Origin: Oehlia diaphana
Taxonomy: Eukaryota; Glomeromycota; Glomeromycetes; Glomerales; Glomeraceae
Direction: 5' to 3'
Length of the DNA: 11,378 bases
NCBI GenBank assembly: GCA_003833135.1
Contig: QZLH01000661.1
Span: forward strand, 44,566 to 55,943
A program made the position numbers and the translations under genes. Below are positions 1 through 8,479 of the stretch, one piece after another. Every line of letters starts with the position of its first letter. The first letter of the stretch is position 1. Below the pieces are notes generated by a model. It had not been told where the DNA came from. It was given only the letters and a program-made list of their open reading frames with translations, and did no database searches.

Positions 1-22
1 AACATTTCTCTTTTTTTTGTAG

Positions 23-127
23 GTTCAACCAATTTCTGGAAATATAGAAATTTGGAAAATGGTAGGGATCACATTTCCACCTTGTTATGGTTGTGTCACC
101 AGGGGTGCTATGTCAATGGAAATTTAG
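23..127 (+). CDS. Terminal exon of an unrecognised plus-strand gene (5' part outside the window)
   Basis: The window opens with a long pyrimidine tract ending in TTTTGTAG (to base 22), which looks like a 3' splice site. From base 23 one frame stays open for 34 codons and closes with TAG at 125-127. The peptide begins VQPISGNIEIWKMVGITFPP and continues CYGCVTRGAMSMEI. Its composition is protein-like, with several Cys, Pro, Trp and Gly in a region otherwise dominated by Asn/Lys/Ile shadows. I do not recognise the protein. The downstream AATAAA at 237-242 fits a transcript end. The alternative is a decayed repeat fragment. The upstream exons needed to prove the frame are missing. Confidence 0.45.
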   Translation, partial: VQPISGNIEIWKMVGITFPPCYGCVTRGAMSMEI

Positions 128-236
128 TACGTTGATCGCTTAAAAATCTGTGGCAATCCAATTATAACAAGAGGAATTGATTTTTCATTAGATAATTTGA
201 TAATTTAATGTAATTTGTATTGTAACTGTATTTATA

Positions 237-242
237 AATAAA
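237..242 (+). terminator. Candidate poly(A) signal AATAAA
   Basis: AATAAA lies 110 bases after the TAG of the putative terminal exon, in an A+T-rich stretch. Position and strand suit 3' end formation of that gene. In such an A+T-rich window the hexamer occurs often by chance, so the support is mostly positional. Confidence 0.3.
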
Positions 243-285
243 TTTACAATTAATGAAATGTTAATAATATACAATAATATATATG

Positions 286-1032
286 TTAATAAATTAATAC
301 TATTAAATTAACTACATTGCTATACGCGTTTTTAATATCAATATACGCGTTTTTATACATTAAATACACGTTATTAACTAGTGTTATTTTACTGTACATT
401 GTTTTACACATAGAACACTGTTGCACTATGCGTTTTTTAATGTTTTTAAGTGGCGTTGATTGACAAAGGGTTCGTATCTCTACACTTTTTGGTGTTGAGC
501 AACACATGGCGGTTTTCAACACTTTATACACCTGTTTAAAACTTCCTGATGCACCTGCACGTCTCCACTGCTCTTCGACTTTAAAGTTAGTTCTAACAAC
601 ATCAGCATGTAAAGGGAAAAATGCTGCTCCAATAATTACCGCTGCATTACCTACAACTCCAGCATATGTAGAAGAATCAGATCCAGATACATAAGTACCA
701 GCATTTGGTCCACCAGCACCTTCAGGAAAAACTAAAGCCCTGAATGTTCAACGAGAACAATTGGCTCCTCCATTTGCACCAGCTACCAACTGGATACTTG
801 AAAGTTCCCAATTTTTTCCAGTAAGTTTAGCATCAAACCACCTTGCCGCCTCATCTCTCATACAGCTACGAAAAACCCCTATTACTCTCACTTGACCAGG
901 AGGCGCACTGGCATCATCTAATGGATCAATACCAATGGTATTAATATATCCTAAAAAGTTATTAATAAAAAGATTAAGGTCTTTATCCTTTTGACCATGA
1001 AATATGGGAGCAGCTATACCAATGGTGGCCAT
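286..1032 (-). pseudogene. Gag-like retrotransposon protein, N-terminal half, one in-frame stop
   Basis: The minus-strand frame starts at ATG 1032 in a good context (ATGGCC) with MATIGIAAPIFHGQKD and runs to 286, broken only by TGA at 748-750. After the stop the same frame continues TFRALVFPEGAGGPN and later VEEQWRRAGASGSFKQVYK. The segment DEAARWFDAKLTGKNW carries the A..WF core typical of the first part of the retrotransposon Gag fold (Retrotrans_gag type), which would form the virus-like particle. The family-like part ends near 490. The rest to the stop is Asn/Ile/Tyr-rich and looks unrelated. No protease, reverse transcriptase or integrase was found in the window. It is read as a decayed non-autonomous or truncated copy. 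The family call rests on recall of similar Rhizophagus proteins. Confidence 0.6.
321..354. repeat. 13-bp direct repeat containing ACGCGT
   Basis: TATACGCGTTTTT occurs at 321-333 and exactly again at 342-354, a 21-bp step. A weaker relative (TACACGTT) follows near 364 and ATGCGTTTTTT near 428. The core ACGCGT is palindromic and CpG-containing, unusual in this A+T-rich context. It is identical to the MCB core bound by MBF in yeasts, but nothing here shows regulatory use. The repeat lies inside the A+T-rich tail of the minus-strand gag-like frame. Confidence 0.5.
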
Positions 1033-1100
1033 ATTGTATTTTGTGAAGGAGGGTTCAATTGTGAATACATAGAGCAGCTATCTGTTGAAAAAGTCTATTT

Positions 1101-1820
1101 TTAAGTCGTCCTAATGTCTAATCCCAAAACGTGCCCAATTATTAGCATGTGCAAGTTACGTTGTTGAATACTCTTCTGCAAATCCTGAATCTGTTTCTGA
1201 AAAAACTCTGCTTGTTGCTTAAGTAACTGTTCTACATCAGTTGAAGTCTGTAATGTAACCGGTTCTTGGAGAATTTTGTCTCCTTAGGAGGATCTAAGTA
1301 GTAGGAAGTTTATTTGCCCTAACCTTTCTAAATAATCCACCAGTTTTTCTACATCTTGATAATCCCTAAATCTTTGAACTTCAAGGGTATTTTCTTTATT
1401 CAAGCCGATACAAAACTGATGGGCAACAATTTCTCTACCAAAGCCCAATAATTGACCAGAGTGTTTAACCTGTTCATAGAAATCACAAATAGGCAAATCT
1501 CCTTGAATAAGATTGACAAATTTTATTTCTCATCGAGCTCTCTGCTGTTGAGGTAAATCATGACACATTTTAGAAAAAGCATGACACAATCAAGCTGGAA
1601 TAACATATGGAAAACCAGCACCAGCACCTCCAGCAATTACAGTACCCTCAGCAGCATTAATATGATTAAGATTCTCATTAGTAAATTCTATATTAGCAAC
1701 AGTTTGCCAAACATTGTCATGTACAGTCAAAGCATAATCCGGCCAAACATGTGGGTCTATATTACCAGGATTAGCATTTCTAATTACCAATACTTGACCT
1801 AAAAAATCAATCGCTACACA
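1101..1820 (-). pseudogene. Gag-like retrotransposon protein, C-terminal half, three in-frame stops
   Basis: A single minus-strand frame from about 1820 to TAA 1101-1103 is interrupted by TGA 1590-1592, TGA 1530-1532 and TAA 1284-1286. Recognisable parts in order are DFLGQVLVIRNANPGN, IDPHVWPDYALTVHDNVW, an Ala/Gly-rich linker ending near 1593, then NLIQGDLPICDFYEQVKHSG, LLGFGREIVAHQFCIGLN and a glutamine-rich coiled-coil-like tail (VEQLLKQQAEFFQKQIQDLQ). The middle part corresponds to the second half of the Gag fold, which should follow the A..WF part. Here it lies 5' of it on the coding strand. The stop at 1530 sits where the context AR*EIKF suggests a lost Trp. A 30-codon ORF at 1814-1906 in another frame, ending HVAHGNEEIMQTV, may be the frameshifted upstream continuation. 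Confidence 0.55.
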
Positions 1821-1906
1821 GTTTGCATGATTTCTTCATTTCCATGTGCAACATGTACAAGTATATTTCTAAGTTTTACATTCTTATTAAGAATAAAAAT
1901 ATTCAT

Positions 1907-2029
1907 TAAAATTGGACTACTGAATGCTGAGTTATTTACAAAAAATGATTTTTAAACTCTTAAAAAATAGGCCAATTTGTTAAAAGTATAACTTATGATC
2001 TGTTTTAGAGATATTTAGAGTCCTATTTA
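1907..2029. other. Spacer, nothing recognised
   Basis: An A+T-rich spacer between the gag-like fragments and the Tnp2-like fragment. No convincing terminal repeat, RNA gene or open frame was seen. Confidence 0.4.
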
Positions 2030-2930
2030 ATAAAGATTCAGATAATGATCAAAATGTAATTCAATAAATGGAAATAAAGGAAATAGATGACTTATTAACT
2101 GATTTATTTTATTAATAACATTCAAGAAGATACGCAAATAATAAGTAATAATTACTGAAGAAGAAATTCCTTCAGAATTATTCATAACTAATAAAGAATC
2201 AAGTAAAACTGATGAAGAATCAAATGAAAGTGAAATTAATAATAGTGATAATAATGATTATGAGTATACTAGTTTAGATATAAATACTAATAAATAATTT
2301 TTATGGATTTTGCTGTGGATAATAAGCTTTACAAATGATTTAATATTTCAGAAACAGCAACAGAAGAGCTTATTTAATTTATAAAGCTGTTATTGATAGA
2401 AATCAGCAATTCTAATTTTGAAGAATTTTCTAGCTCTTTATACTTAGCAAAAATATTTTTGGGCTAAAAGATCAATATTATAACTTTGTGACATATTTAA
2501 AATGCCATAAATTATATAATAGCAAAATAAAAATCTTATAATTATGAAATATAATTATTTCAAATTTTCTAATTTAACATTCAGAAGATTAAAATAATAT
2601 CAATATTATTACATGGCCATATTAAAATTTGAAAATTAATTAGCATCAATATATTGCCAGTCAAAGTTTGAAAAAAACTTACTTCACTGGTCTAAACACA
2701 AACAATTTAATAATATTTTAATTAATATTTATAATAGTCAGGTCTGAAAAAATTTTAAAGAAATAAGCAATGAAAATTTGTCAAAATTTTTTTAACCTTA
2801 AGCGGTCAATTCTAATTTTGGTTTAATATTGAATCTTAACTAGTTTCAATTATATGATGGTATCAAATGCAGTTTAATCATAATGCCTACTACTTGTCAA
2901 CAAATTTATTAGTAAAAAATGGCAACAAAT
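2030..2930 (+). pseudogene. Decayed Tnp2-like (CACTA/EnSpm-type) transposase
   Basis: The plus-strand remnants line up in one order but in three frames. First comes an acidic N-terminal region (2030-2290; DEESNESEINNSDNNDYEYT in the frame of 2151). FLWILLWIISFTND follows TAA 2295-2297. After a frameshift near 2337 comes FNISETATEELI, a stop, and SNFEEFSSSLYLAKIFLG. After another frameshift near 2460 comes LKDQYYNFVTYLKCHKLYN, with a Cys..Cys/His-like pattern. One frame from 2544 to about 2905 then carries LASIYCQSKFEKNLLHWSKH, ILINIYNSQV*KNFKEISNE and NSNFGLILNLN*FQLYDG. Stops at 2745-2747 (TGA) and 2841-2843 (TAG) fall where this family usually has Trp. The order and spacing match Rhizophagus Tnp2-family transposases as I remember them. 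The later catalytic region is missing, and no CACTA termini were found. Confidence 0.5.
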
Positions 2931-3139
2931 CAGTAAAATCAAATTGACAATTGTTAATAAACTAATAAACCTAATAAATTATTACCAATTTTTGTACAGC
3001 TGATTTTAATTTTATAGTAACAATTTATTAATTAAATTTTATTAATTTATTTTATTGAAAATTACATATAAATTAATGTTTATCTATCATTTATATACAC
3101 CATTTACTGTTTACCATCCATTATGCATCCACCCATTAT
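2931..3139. other. A+T-rich spacer, nothing recognised
   Basis: Low-complexity A+T-rich DNA rich in TTAATAAA-like words. The 3' part of the Tnp2-like gene would be expected here but cannot be read, so that copy probably ends near 2930. Confidence 0.4.
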
Positions 3140-4380
3140 TCTCACCTAACCTGATAAAAGTCTAAAAAAAATCTGCCAAAAAAGAAGAAAACAGTTAGTA
3201 ATTTGTTTTTTCAAAACTTACCTACCTATCCGATAAAATTTGAAGAAAAACCTACAAAAAAAATAAAGAAATGGTTAGCAAACTGATTCTTTAATAAAAA
3301 AAATTTGTTTTAAAATATTTCAAAATTTACTAAACCAAAAATCTGAAGTGAAAATCTATAAAAAAAGGAAGAAACAATTAGTTAAAGTTTCTTTGATAAA
3401 ATAATTTGTAAGAAAAAAATGATTAATTTTTTATTAAAAAAGTTTTGAAAAGAAAATAAATCTTTGAAACACATTTATCTAACGTCTAAGAACTGAAGAC
3501 TGAAACCAAAAAAAAATTAAAAATAATATTTTTTTAAAGAGTTTCAAAGTTTTCAAAATTCACCTATATATCTAACGCTCATGAATCAGAAGCTAAAACA
3601 TATAAGGAAGAAAAAAAAATTAAAAAAAAATTGTTTTTTTTTGTGTTTTGATTCTTTTACTTTTAAATTCAAATTCAAGCTGAAATCTATAAAGAAGAAA
3701 AAAAAATTAAAAAAATATTTTTTAGAGTTTTGAAGTTTTTGAAACTCATTTAATATATATTCAAAGCCCAAGAAGTTAAAAACTGAAAGCTGAATCTATA
3801 AAAATAAAAAATATAAATTAAAAAAAATTTTTTGTAATAGAAAATAAAGGTGAAAAAAAGGAAAAGAATAAAAAAAAATGTTAGAAATTAAAATTAACTT
3901 TTTTTTATCAAAGTTTCAAAAATGAAACTTACCTGAAATATCAGTATTCATGTTGGAGCTAATTTCTTATATAAAAAATAAAAAAAAAGTTTTTTATTAA
4001 AAAACATTTTTAAAAAAATTTTGAAACATTTATTTCAAAACTCACCTGAAATATCTGCGTCCTCATTGGAGCTGAATTTCTACAAAAAAATAAAAAAATG
4101 TTAAATATAACATTTTTAAAGTTTTGAAATATTTGTTTCAAAATTTACCTGAAATATTAGCGTCTTTGTTGGAGTTGAATTTCTACAATATAACATTTTT
4201 TATATTAAAATTTTAAACTTAACTTTAGAATTCAGTATTCACACTGAAACTGAATTCCTAAATAAAAATAATAAAAAAAAACATTTTTTATTAAAAATGT
4301 TTTATTAAAAAAGTTTTAAAACTTTAGTTTCAAAACTTTACCTGAAATATCAGTATTCATACCAAAACTGAATTTCTAAA
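3140..4380 (-). repeat. Array of ~11 diverged repeat units resembling mini-exons with splice sites (minus strand)
   Basis: On the minus strand each unit has a T-rich tract ending TAG/CAG, a short core, and GTGAGT/GTAAGT/GTAAAT. The cores, by plus coordinates, are 4342-4375, 4224-4257, 4149-4182, 4046-4079 (34 nt each), 3933-3965 (33 nt), then more diverged 3750-3795, 3564-3592, 3473-3499, 3331-3355, 3222-3251 and 3146-3172. The five right-hand cores share AAATTCAG...ATATTTCAG and the spacing is about 75-120 bp. The gaps (about 65-80 nt) match intron lengths elsewhere in the window. They contain TTTCAAAACT/AGTTTTGAAA inverted pairs and TTAAC-like branch points. Core 3933 has AAG instead of TAG, and the unit at 3750 has AT instead of GT. 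Joined cores hit stops, so coding is not supported. It may be a satellite derived from an exon-intron unit. Confidence 0.55.
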
Positions 4381-5034
4381 TAAAAATAATAGAAAAAACA
4401 TTTTTAATGTAAAAATATTTTATTAAAAAAAGTTTTGAAATTTTTTTTCAAAACTTAACTTGTTTGTTTAACATTCAGGTTTTTTGAAAAAATTAAGGGG
4501 AAGAAAGCTTAAGTTCAACAAACTTAAATAAATAAACATAGGAAAATTTGAAAATTTCAGGCAAAATTAAAGGCATTATATATTTATTAACTTTTAAATT
4601 TTCTTAAAAATAGAGGGGTATTTGTTAATATGTGTTTATTAAATCTCAAATTTTTTAAAAAATAGAGGGGGGTGAAGGATGTTAAACAAATAATCAAGTT
4701 GGAACAGCCTAATATTTCAAAAATTTTAAAGCTTATCTTTAGGTAAGTATAATTTTAAATTGCAAATTAGACAAAATATTTGTTTGATAGTTAAATTTAT
4801 ATTATAGTGTTTGTGATATTGTTCATGAATATGTTGATTATAACTTTTTGCTTAATATAATAATCACCTGTTTCTTTAGCTTCATCTAATTATTGTAAAA
4901 ATTTAATCATTGATTGTAAAGATTGGTGAGTTACTAGAGTTATTTGTAATGGTGATTGTAATAGAATTGTTGTGATATTTATTATTGAAGAAGTTGAGAT
5001 GCAATTAATACCTAAAATAAATAAAAAAAAAAGA
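4381..5034. other. Spacer with a diverged direct repeat, no gene seen
   Basis: No supported gene. Two similar segments lie about 53 bp apart: TTTTCTTAAAAATAGAGGGG near 4600-4618 and TTTTTTAAAAAATAGAGGGG near 4652-4670. GTTAAACAAA at 4680 recalls GTTTGTTTAAC near 4463 in inverted orientation. A GTAAGT after TTTAG near 4743 is splice-like, but no exon could be attached. Confidence 0.35.
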
Positions 5035-5325
5035 CCAAGGTATTATTCAAATCCACATTCGGGTATTTTTGGAAAATACCCCGGCCCGGTACTAATCAAA
5101 ATTCGATTTTGAATAGTACCCCAGATACTAATCATATTCTGACTTAATACTAATCAAAATTTATGTACTAATTTATTTAATTTAATAAAATCAAATGTAC
5201 CCCCCTTCCAATATACCCCTTTTAATAGTACCTCCCTCCTCCTATAGTATCCCCCCGGGTACTATTCAATCTAAGCAGACTTTCTTAAATAGTACCGGGG
5301 GTACTATATGTAGCGCTATACGGTA
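5035..5325. mobile_element. GC-rich island of GGTACTATTCAA motifs in both orientations; possible small DNA transposon
   Basis: This roughly 290-bp block stands out by runs of C and G in A+T-rich surroundings. TTGAATAGTACCC (5109-5121) and GGGTACTATTCAA (5257-5269) are a perfect 13-bp inverted pair. GGTATTATTCAAAT near 5039 is a third diverged copy at the left edge. ATAGTACC/GGTACTAT (5289-5296 and 5300-5307) forms an 8-bp stem with a 3-base loop. GGGTATTTT/AAAATACCC (5061-5069 and 5073-5081) forms another hairpin. TACTAATCAAAATT is repeated directly at 5090-5103 and 5148-5161. No ORF is present. The structure suggests a foldback or MITE-like element, but no target-site duplication could be fixed. 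Confidence 0.45.
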
Positions 5326-5377
5326 TTAAGAAAAGAGTGATTAGTATTTGATGTTATATATTGAATTTCCTTTACTA

Positions 5378-5560
5378 TTATTTGATTTGATATTTTATTT
5401 TGAAAATTTTATCATTATTTTCTTCATCAGAATCATTATAATCTCCACTATCAACAACATCATCACCACCATTTTCATAATCATTTTCTAAATCTCTAAT
5501 ACATCCATTTTGAGCAATTTTTGCTAATCGAGAAACTTTAAGTACTGCTCTTTGAATCAT
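5378..5560 (-). CDS. Small acidic ORF, unrecognised
   Basis: This is a 60-codon minus-strand ORF from ATG 5560. The first third is basic/hydrophobic (MIQRAVLKVSRLAKIAQNGC). The rest is strongly acidic and Asp/Asn/Glu-rich (DDVVDSGDYNDSDEENNDK). The complementary plus frame is a stop-rich Ile/Thr/Ser string, so the minus reading is preferred. It lies head-to-head with the plus-strand transposase-like gene starting at 5624, with about 60 bp between. It could be a first exon, a fragment of another repeat, or chance. I do not recognise a family. Confidence 0.3.
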   Translation of the reverse strand: MIQRAVLKVSRLAKIAQNGCIRDLENDYENGGDDVVDSGDYNDSDEENNDKIFKIKYQIK

Positions 5561-5964
5561 TAATTCCTAATCATGAATTATTAATTATTTACAATTATTT
5601 TAACATATTAATATATTTTTCAGAAGTGTCATGATGACACTTCATCAAAATTTATACCTAATCATTATGAGTTCACTAAAATTTTCCAAAATGTTAATTT
5701 GAAAAGGTTATATCATGCCAGTGTTGATGATCAAGAAGCAAAAATTTGGCTAGAATTAGCCGAATTTGGTCAAAAGGGTGCATTTAATTCAAATAAAATC
5801 TTTACCGAATTAGCTGCTTTAATGATTAAGATCAAAAATTTGGTAAAAAAAAATGGTCTTAGATATTCAGATTTGTTGCATTTTTTTAGCTTGCTGTCTA
5901 AAAGCTCAAGAACCTATTCAATATTTAAACATGCTTTTGGTGGCATGAGTTTACAACATATCAG

Positions 5965-6031
5965 GTAAAATAGATTTGATTAATTTAATCAACTATTTAC
6001 TTTTAATAATTAATATTAAAACTTTATTTAG
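5965..6031 (+). other. Intron 1 of the transposase-like gene (67 nt)
   Basis: CAG|GTAAAA at 5962-5970 and TTTATTTAG ending at 6031 give a 67-nt GT-AG intron. After splicing the frame of exon 1 runs into exon 2, where two TGA codons precede a family-like stretch. Confidence 0.5.
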
Positions 6032-6422
6032 GTGACAATGAGCTAAAGATCTGGATGTATTCACTAATCTGGAATTATCATTTGTGAAATATTGTGCAGT
6101 TTGCAAAGGTTGCCAATGACTACCATTGGAAGGGACTAGTAATTTTAATGACTGATTGTACAAAGCTTTGACTAAAAGTTGTATATTCTTAAGAATTTGG
6201 AGCAATAATAGGATCAGTATTACCTTCCAATCAAACTAAAGTTTCTACATACGAAGATAATAAAATTAATTTGAGAAAATAATGCTGTAGCTAATCAAAT
6301 TAAAAAATTTATCCTAAAGGTAATTGGAGTACAAAATTTTAATTTACTGGAAATACTGGAAGTAGTGAATTCAAAATCTTACATTTTGAAATTATTATCA
6401 AGTGTATTTTTTAGTCAGATGG

Positions 6423-6510
6423 GTAAAATCGAGAAGATTAATCTATTCATTATAAATTAATTAATTCAATGACTAACCTATTTGGATAAAATTTAATATT
6501 AATTATTTAG
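6423..6510 (+). other. Candidate intron 2 of the transposase-like gene (88 nt)
   Basis: GTAAAATCGAG at 6423 resembles the start of intron 1. CTAAC at 6473-6477 is a textbook fungal branch point, and ATTATTTAG ends at 6510. The next exon reads ILISKIPPVGDVSPTEISQL. The frame across this junction does not close cleanly in this decayed copy. Confidence 0.4.
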
Positions 6511-7381
6511 ATTCTAATAAGCAAAATTCCACCAGTAGGAGACGTAAGCCCTACTGAAATTAGTCAACTTCTGCTTGATATAATAAATATAAAAGCTCAT
6601 GCAAAAATAAACCTACTAAGTATTGGTGCTGATGGAGCAATTGCAGAAATGAAAGCGCAAGAAAAAATAATAAAAGTATTGAAAATATTTGGAATTTGAA
6701 GATTCATTTTATGGAATAAACTTTCATGTTCTAATTTTTAACAACTGCCTATCATCCGTATTCAGTGTTCAAAATACGCTAAAAAGATAGCAAGAAATCA
6801 AATACACTATAGTTCAAAATTACTTACATTTGGAAATGATACTATTCATTATAATCAATTACTTGAATTAGCTCAATTGACTAATTCACCTATTTGTGTT
6901 AGAGATGTATATTAATTTTTAATATTTCTAACCATCAAATTTTTCTTGATAGGTGAACTGTTTAATGCCTATTTGAATCGTCAAATTAATCATAAAACTA
7001 GAATTATAATGGTGATGCAGGCATATTTTTTTTTACAATACTGGAAATCTTTTATTAATAAAGCACATTTAGAGGTTTCAACAAAGTGGTATTCCTATAT
7101 GCGAAGTTTTATTTCATTGCAAAGCTATAATATTTTTACTAATTTAGCAGAATCTCTAATTTTGCTTATTATTGCATATAGAGACTATTATTCTGATTAT
7201 TTATTATTACCTTGGGAGCATGGTACCGAAGCACTCGAACATATATTTGGAATTGCAAGACAACTTGTACCAGATTTTACAGCTTATAAGTTTTTTAAAG
7301 TAATGCGAAAAGTAATGTACTATAATAAAATAATTAGAAATGGTGAATTCAAGTGTGATAAGGATAAATTATCAGCATCAA

Positions 7382-7450
7382 GTAAATAATTTTAAAATTT
7401 TCATATAACAATAAATTAAAATTAATTACTAATTAATTCAATCAAAATAG
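7382..7450 (+). other. Intron 3 of the transposase-like gene, frame preserved (69 nt)
   Basis: GTAAATAAT at 7382 and TCAAAATAG ending at 7450 bound a 69-nt intron with ACTAAT near 7427. Splicing joins A (7381) to GT to make one Ser codon, so SASS continues directly into YVIDIDTRN. Without splicing the frame stops at TAA 7387-7389. The exact frame match supports a real intron. Confidence 0.6.
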
Positions 7451-7780
7451 GTTATGTTATTGATATTGATACACGTAATATTGATTCAGATACTTTAGAA
7501 ATATTACGAAAGTGGCCTTCTAACTCTGAAGTTTATGATGCAATCTGAATTGCTTATCAAAATGTACATAATTTTGCAAAAATAGTTAATTTAGTGTCCA
7601 ATGAACTAGAATTAACACCTATTGTTTTTGTAAATAATACTATATAAGATAATAATAAAAAATTAACAGAAAAACAAAATAATAAAGATAAAATTGATGA
7701 ACAAGAAAGTTAAAATGATACATTTTTTAATGAGAATGAAATACCAAAAAATTGTATTATAAAAAAAAATTTCCTTTTTT

Positions 7781-8296
7781 AGTGATTATTATTACACAAT
7801 ATTCCATTAGTAATGCTTAAAAATAGAAAACAAAATTTTTGTAAAATCAGTGATTATACAATGATTAAATATGGTAATTTTAATATTCTGGCCGAAATTA
7901 TGAAAAAATATGCTAAAAAAATATTCATCCATAAATCTAAATGTATTTGGTGGATATCTGGATGGTAACAGATGAATTCAACACTATATGACACCATACT
8001 CTATAACTAAAATAACAATTGTGATTTATATAAATATATTATATTTATAATAGGAAAAGTCTCTGTATCACCCCAGATAATAAAAAATTTTTACATACTA
8101 TAAATACGTGTATATTTTTTCAAATAAAGATTAAAGATGCAATATAAACATGTTTATTTTTCCAAATAAAATAATGAAATATGAAAATTTTTTAAAAAGG
8201 TTTCTTTTTATCATAAATCATTCTATAAAATGGATAATCCTAGCAATGAGGAAGGTTAAATAAAGAAAACATGTTAGTTTTATTTTATAAACCTAG
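7781..8296. other. A+T-rich spacer with one 35-codon ORF
   Basis: An ORF at 7861-7968 (plus; MIKYGNFNILAEIMKKYAKK, then a Trp-rich end) could be a last exon of the upstream transposase-like gene, but nothing proves it. A diverged direct repeat (TTTTTTCAAATAAA near 8115, TTTTTCCAAATAAA near 8157) is the only other structure noted. Confidence 0.3.
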
Positions 8297-8431
8297 TATA
8301 AATTGAATAAGAAAACATTAAAAAGTTTTATAAGGTTTAAAAACTGGGAGCATGTAGACCAAGTCCTATACACATATGCTAAAACAAAAGGTTATGTGTG
8401 AAAATTACAAAATACTTATAAACAAGTTGAT
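8297..8431 (+). pseudogene. Possible FAR1/MULE-type DNA-binding fragment
   Basis: The plus frame after TAG 8294-8296 reads KSFIRFKNWEHVDQVLYTYA, then KTKGYV, TGA 8399-8401 and KLQNTYKQVD. It is followed by GTAAGTATTAG at 8432, a strong 5' splice site. The W..V...L..Y....G(F/Y)V(W) layout recalls the N-terminal FAR1-like region of MULE-derived proteins, and the stop sits where Trp is expected. Only about 45 residues survive and the zinc ligands are not in this piece, so the assignment is tentative. It converges with the minus-strand Helitron-like ORF. Confidence 0.3.
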
Positions 8432-8479
8432 GTAAGTATTAGTAAAAAGGTATTTACGGTATATCACGTAATACTATAC

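Larger units (their letters stand above)
5624..7780 (+). pseudogene. Decayed intron-containing transposase-like gene of a Rhizophagus-type repeat family
   Basis: Exon 1 follows TTTTTCAG at 5616-5623 and reads FIPNHYEFTKIFQNVNLKRL, YHASVDDQEAKIWLELAEFG and FTELAALMIKIKNLVKKNGL to 5964. After an intron the same frame gives two TGA stops (6033-6035, 6039-6041), then AKDLDVFTNLELSF. A frameshift near 6118 leads to FGAIIGSVLPSNQTKVSTYE. Next come LLSIGADGAIAEMKAQEKI (6616-6673) and SPICVRDVY with TAA at 6913-6915. A long open part from 6946 contains IGELFNAYLNRQINHKTRII and WEHGTEALEHIFGIARQLVP. After another intron it continues YVIDIDTRNIDSDTLEILRK, TGA 7546-7548 and TAA 7645-7647, and still reads to about 7780. 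GADGA and the E..E..F...R pattern recall second Asp and last Glu positions of RNase-H-fold transposases, but this is inference. The order of blocks matches a hypothetical protein family I recall from Rhizophagus, name unknown. Confidence 0.5.

Noticed and set aside
506..694. Plus-strand ORF of 62 codons
   Set aside because: It lies antisense to the gag-like N-terminal fragment, whose minus frame gives the family-like protein.
1560..1802. Plus-strand ORF of 80 codons
   Set aside because: It is antisense to the gag-like C-terminal fragment. Its Ser/Thr/Ile-rich product is a complement shadow.
3586..3771. Minus-strand ORF of 61 codons, Phe/Lys-rich
   Set aside because: It reads through poly-A/T parts of the mini-exon-like array. 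The composition is low-complexity, and part of it is an intron-like tract.
2030..4380. One CACTA element spanning the Tnp2-like remnant and the repeat array as its subterminal repeats
   Set aside because: No CACTA-type ends, inverted termini or 3-bp duplication could be found, so the two are kept separate.
5993..6205. Minus-strand ORF of 70 codons
   Set aside because: It is antisense to exon 2 of the transposase-like gene, which has family-like blocks on the plus strand.
7850..7968. Separate gene at ATG 7861
   Set aside because: With only 35 codons and no recognised motif, it more likely belongs to the decayed gene upstream or is chance.
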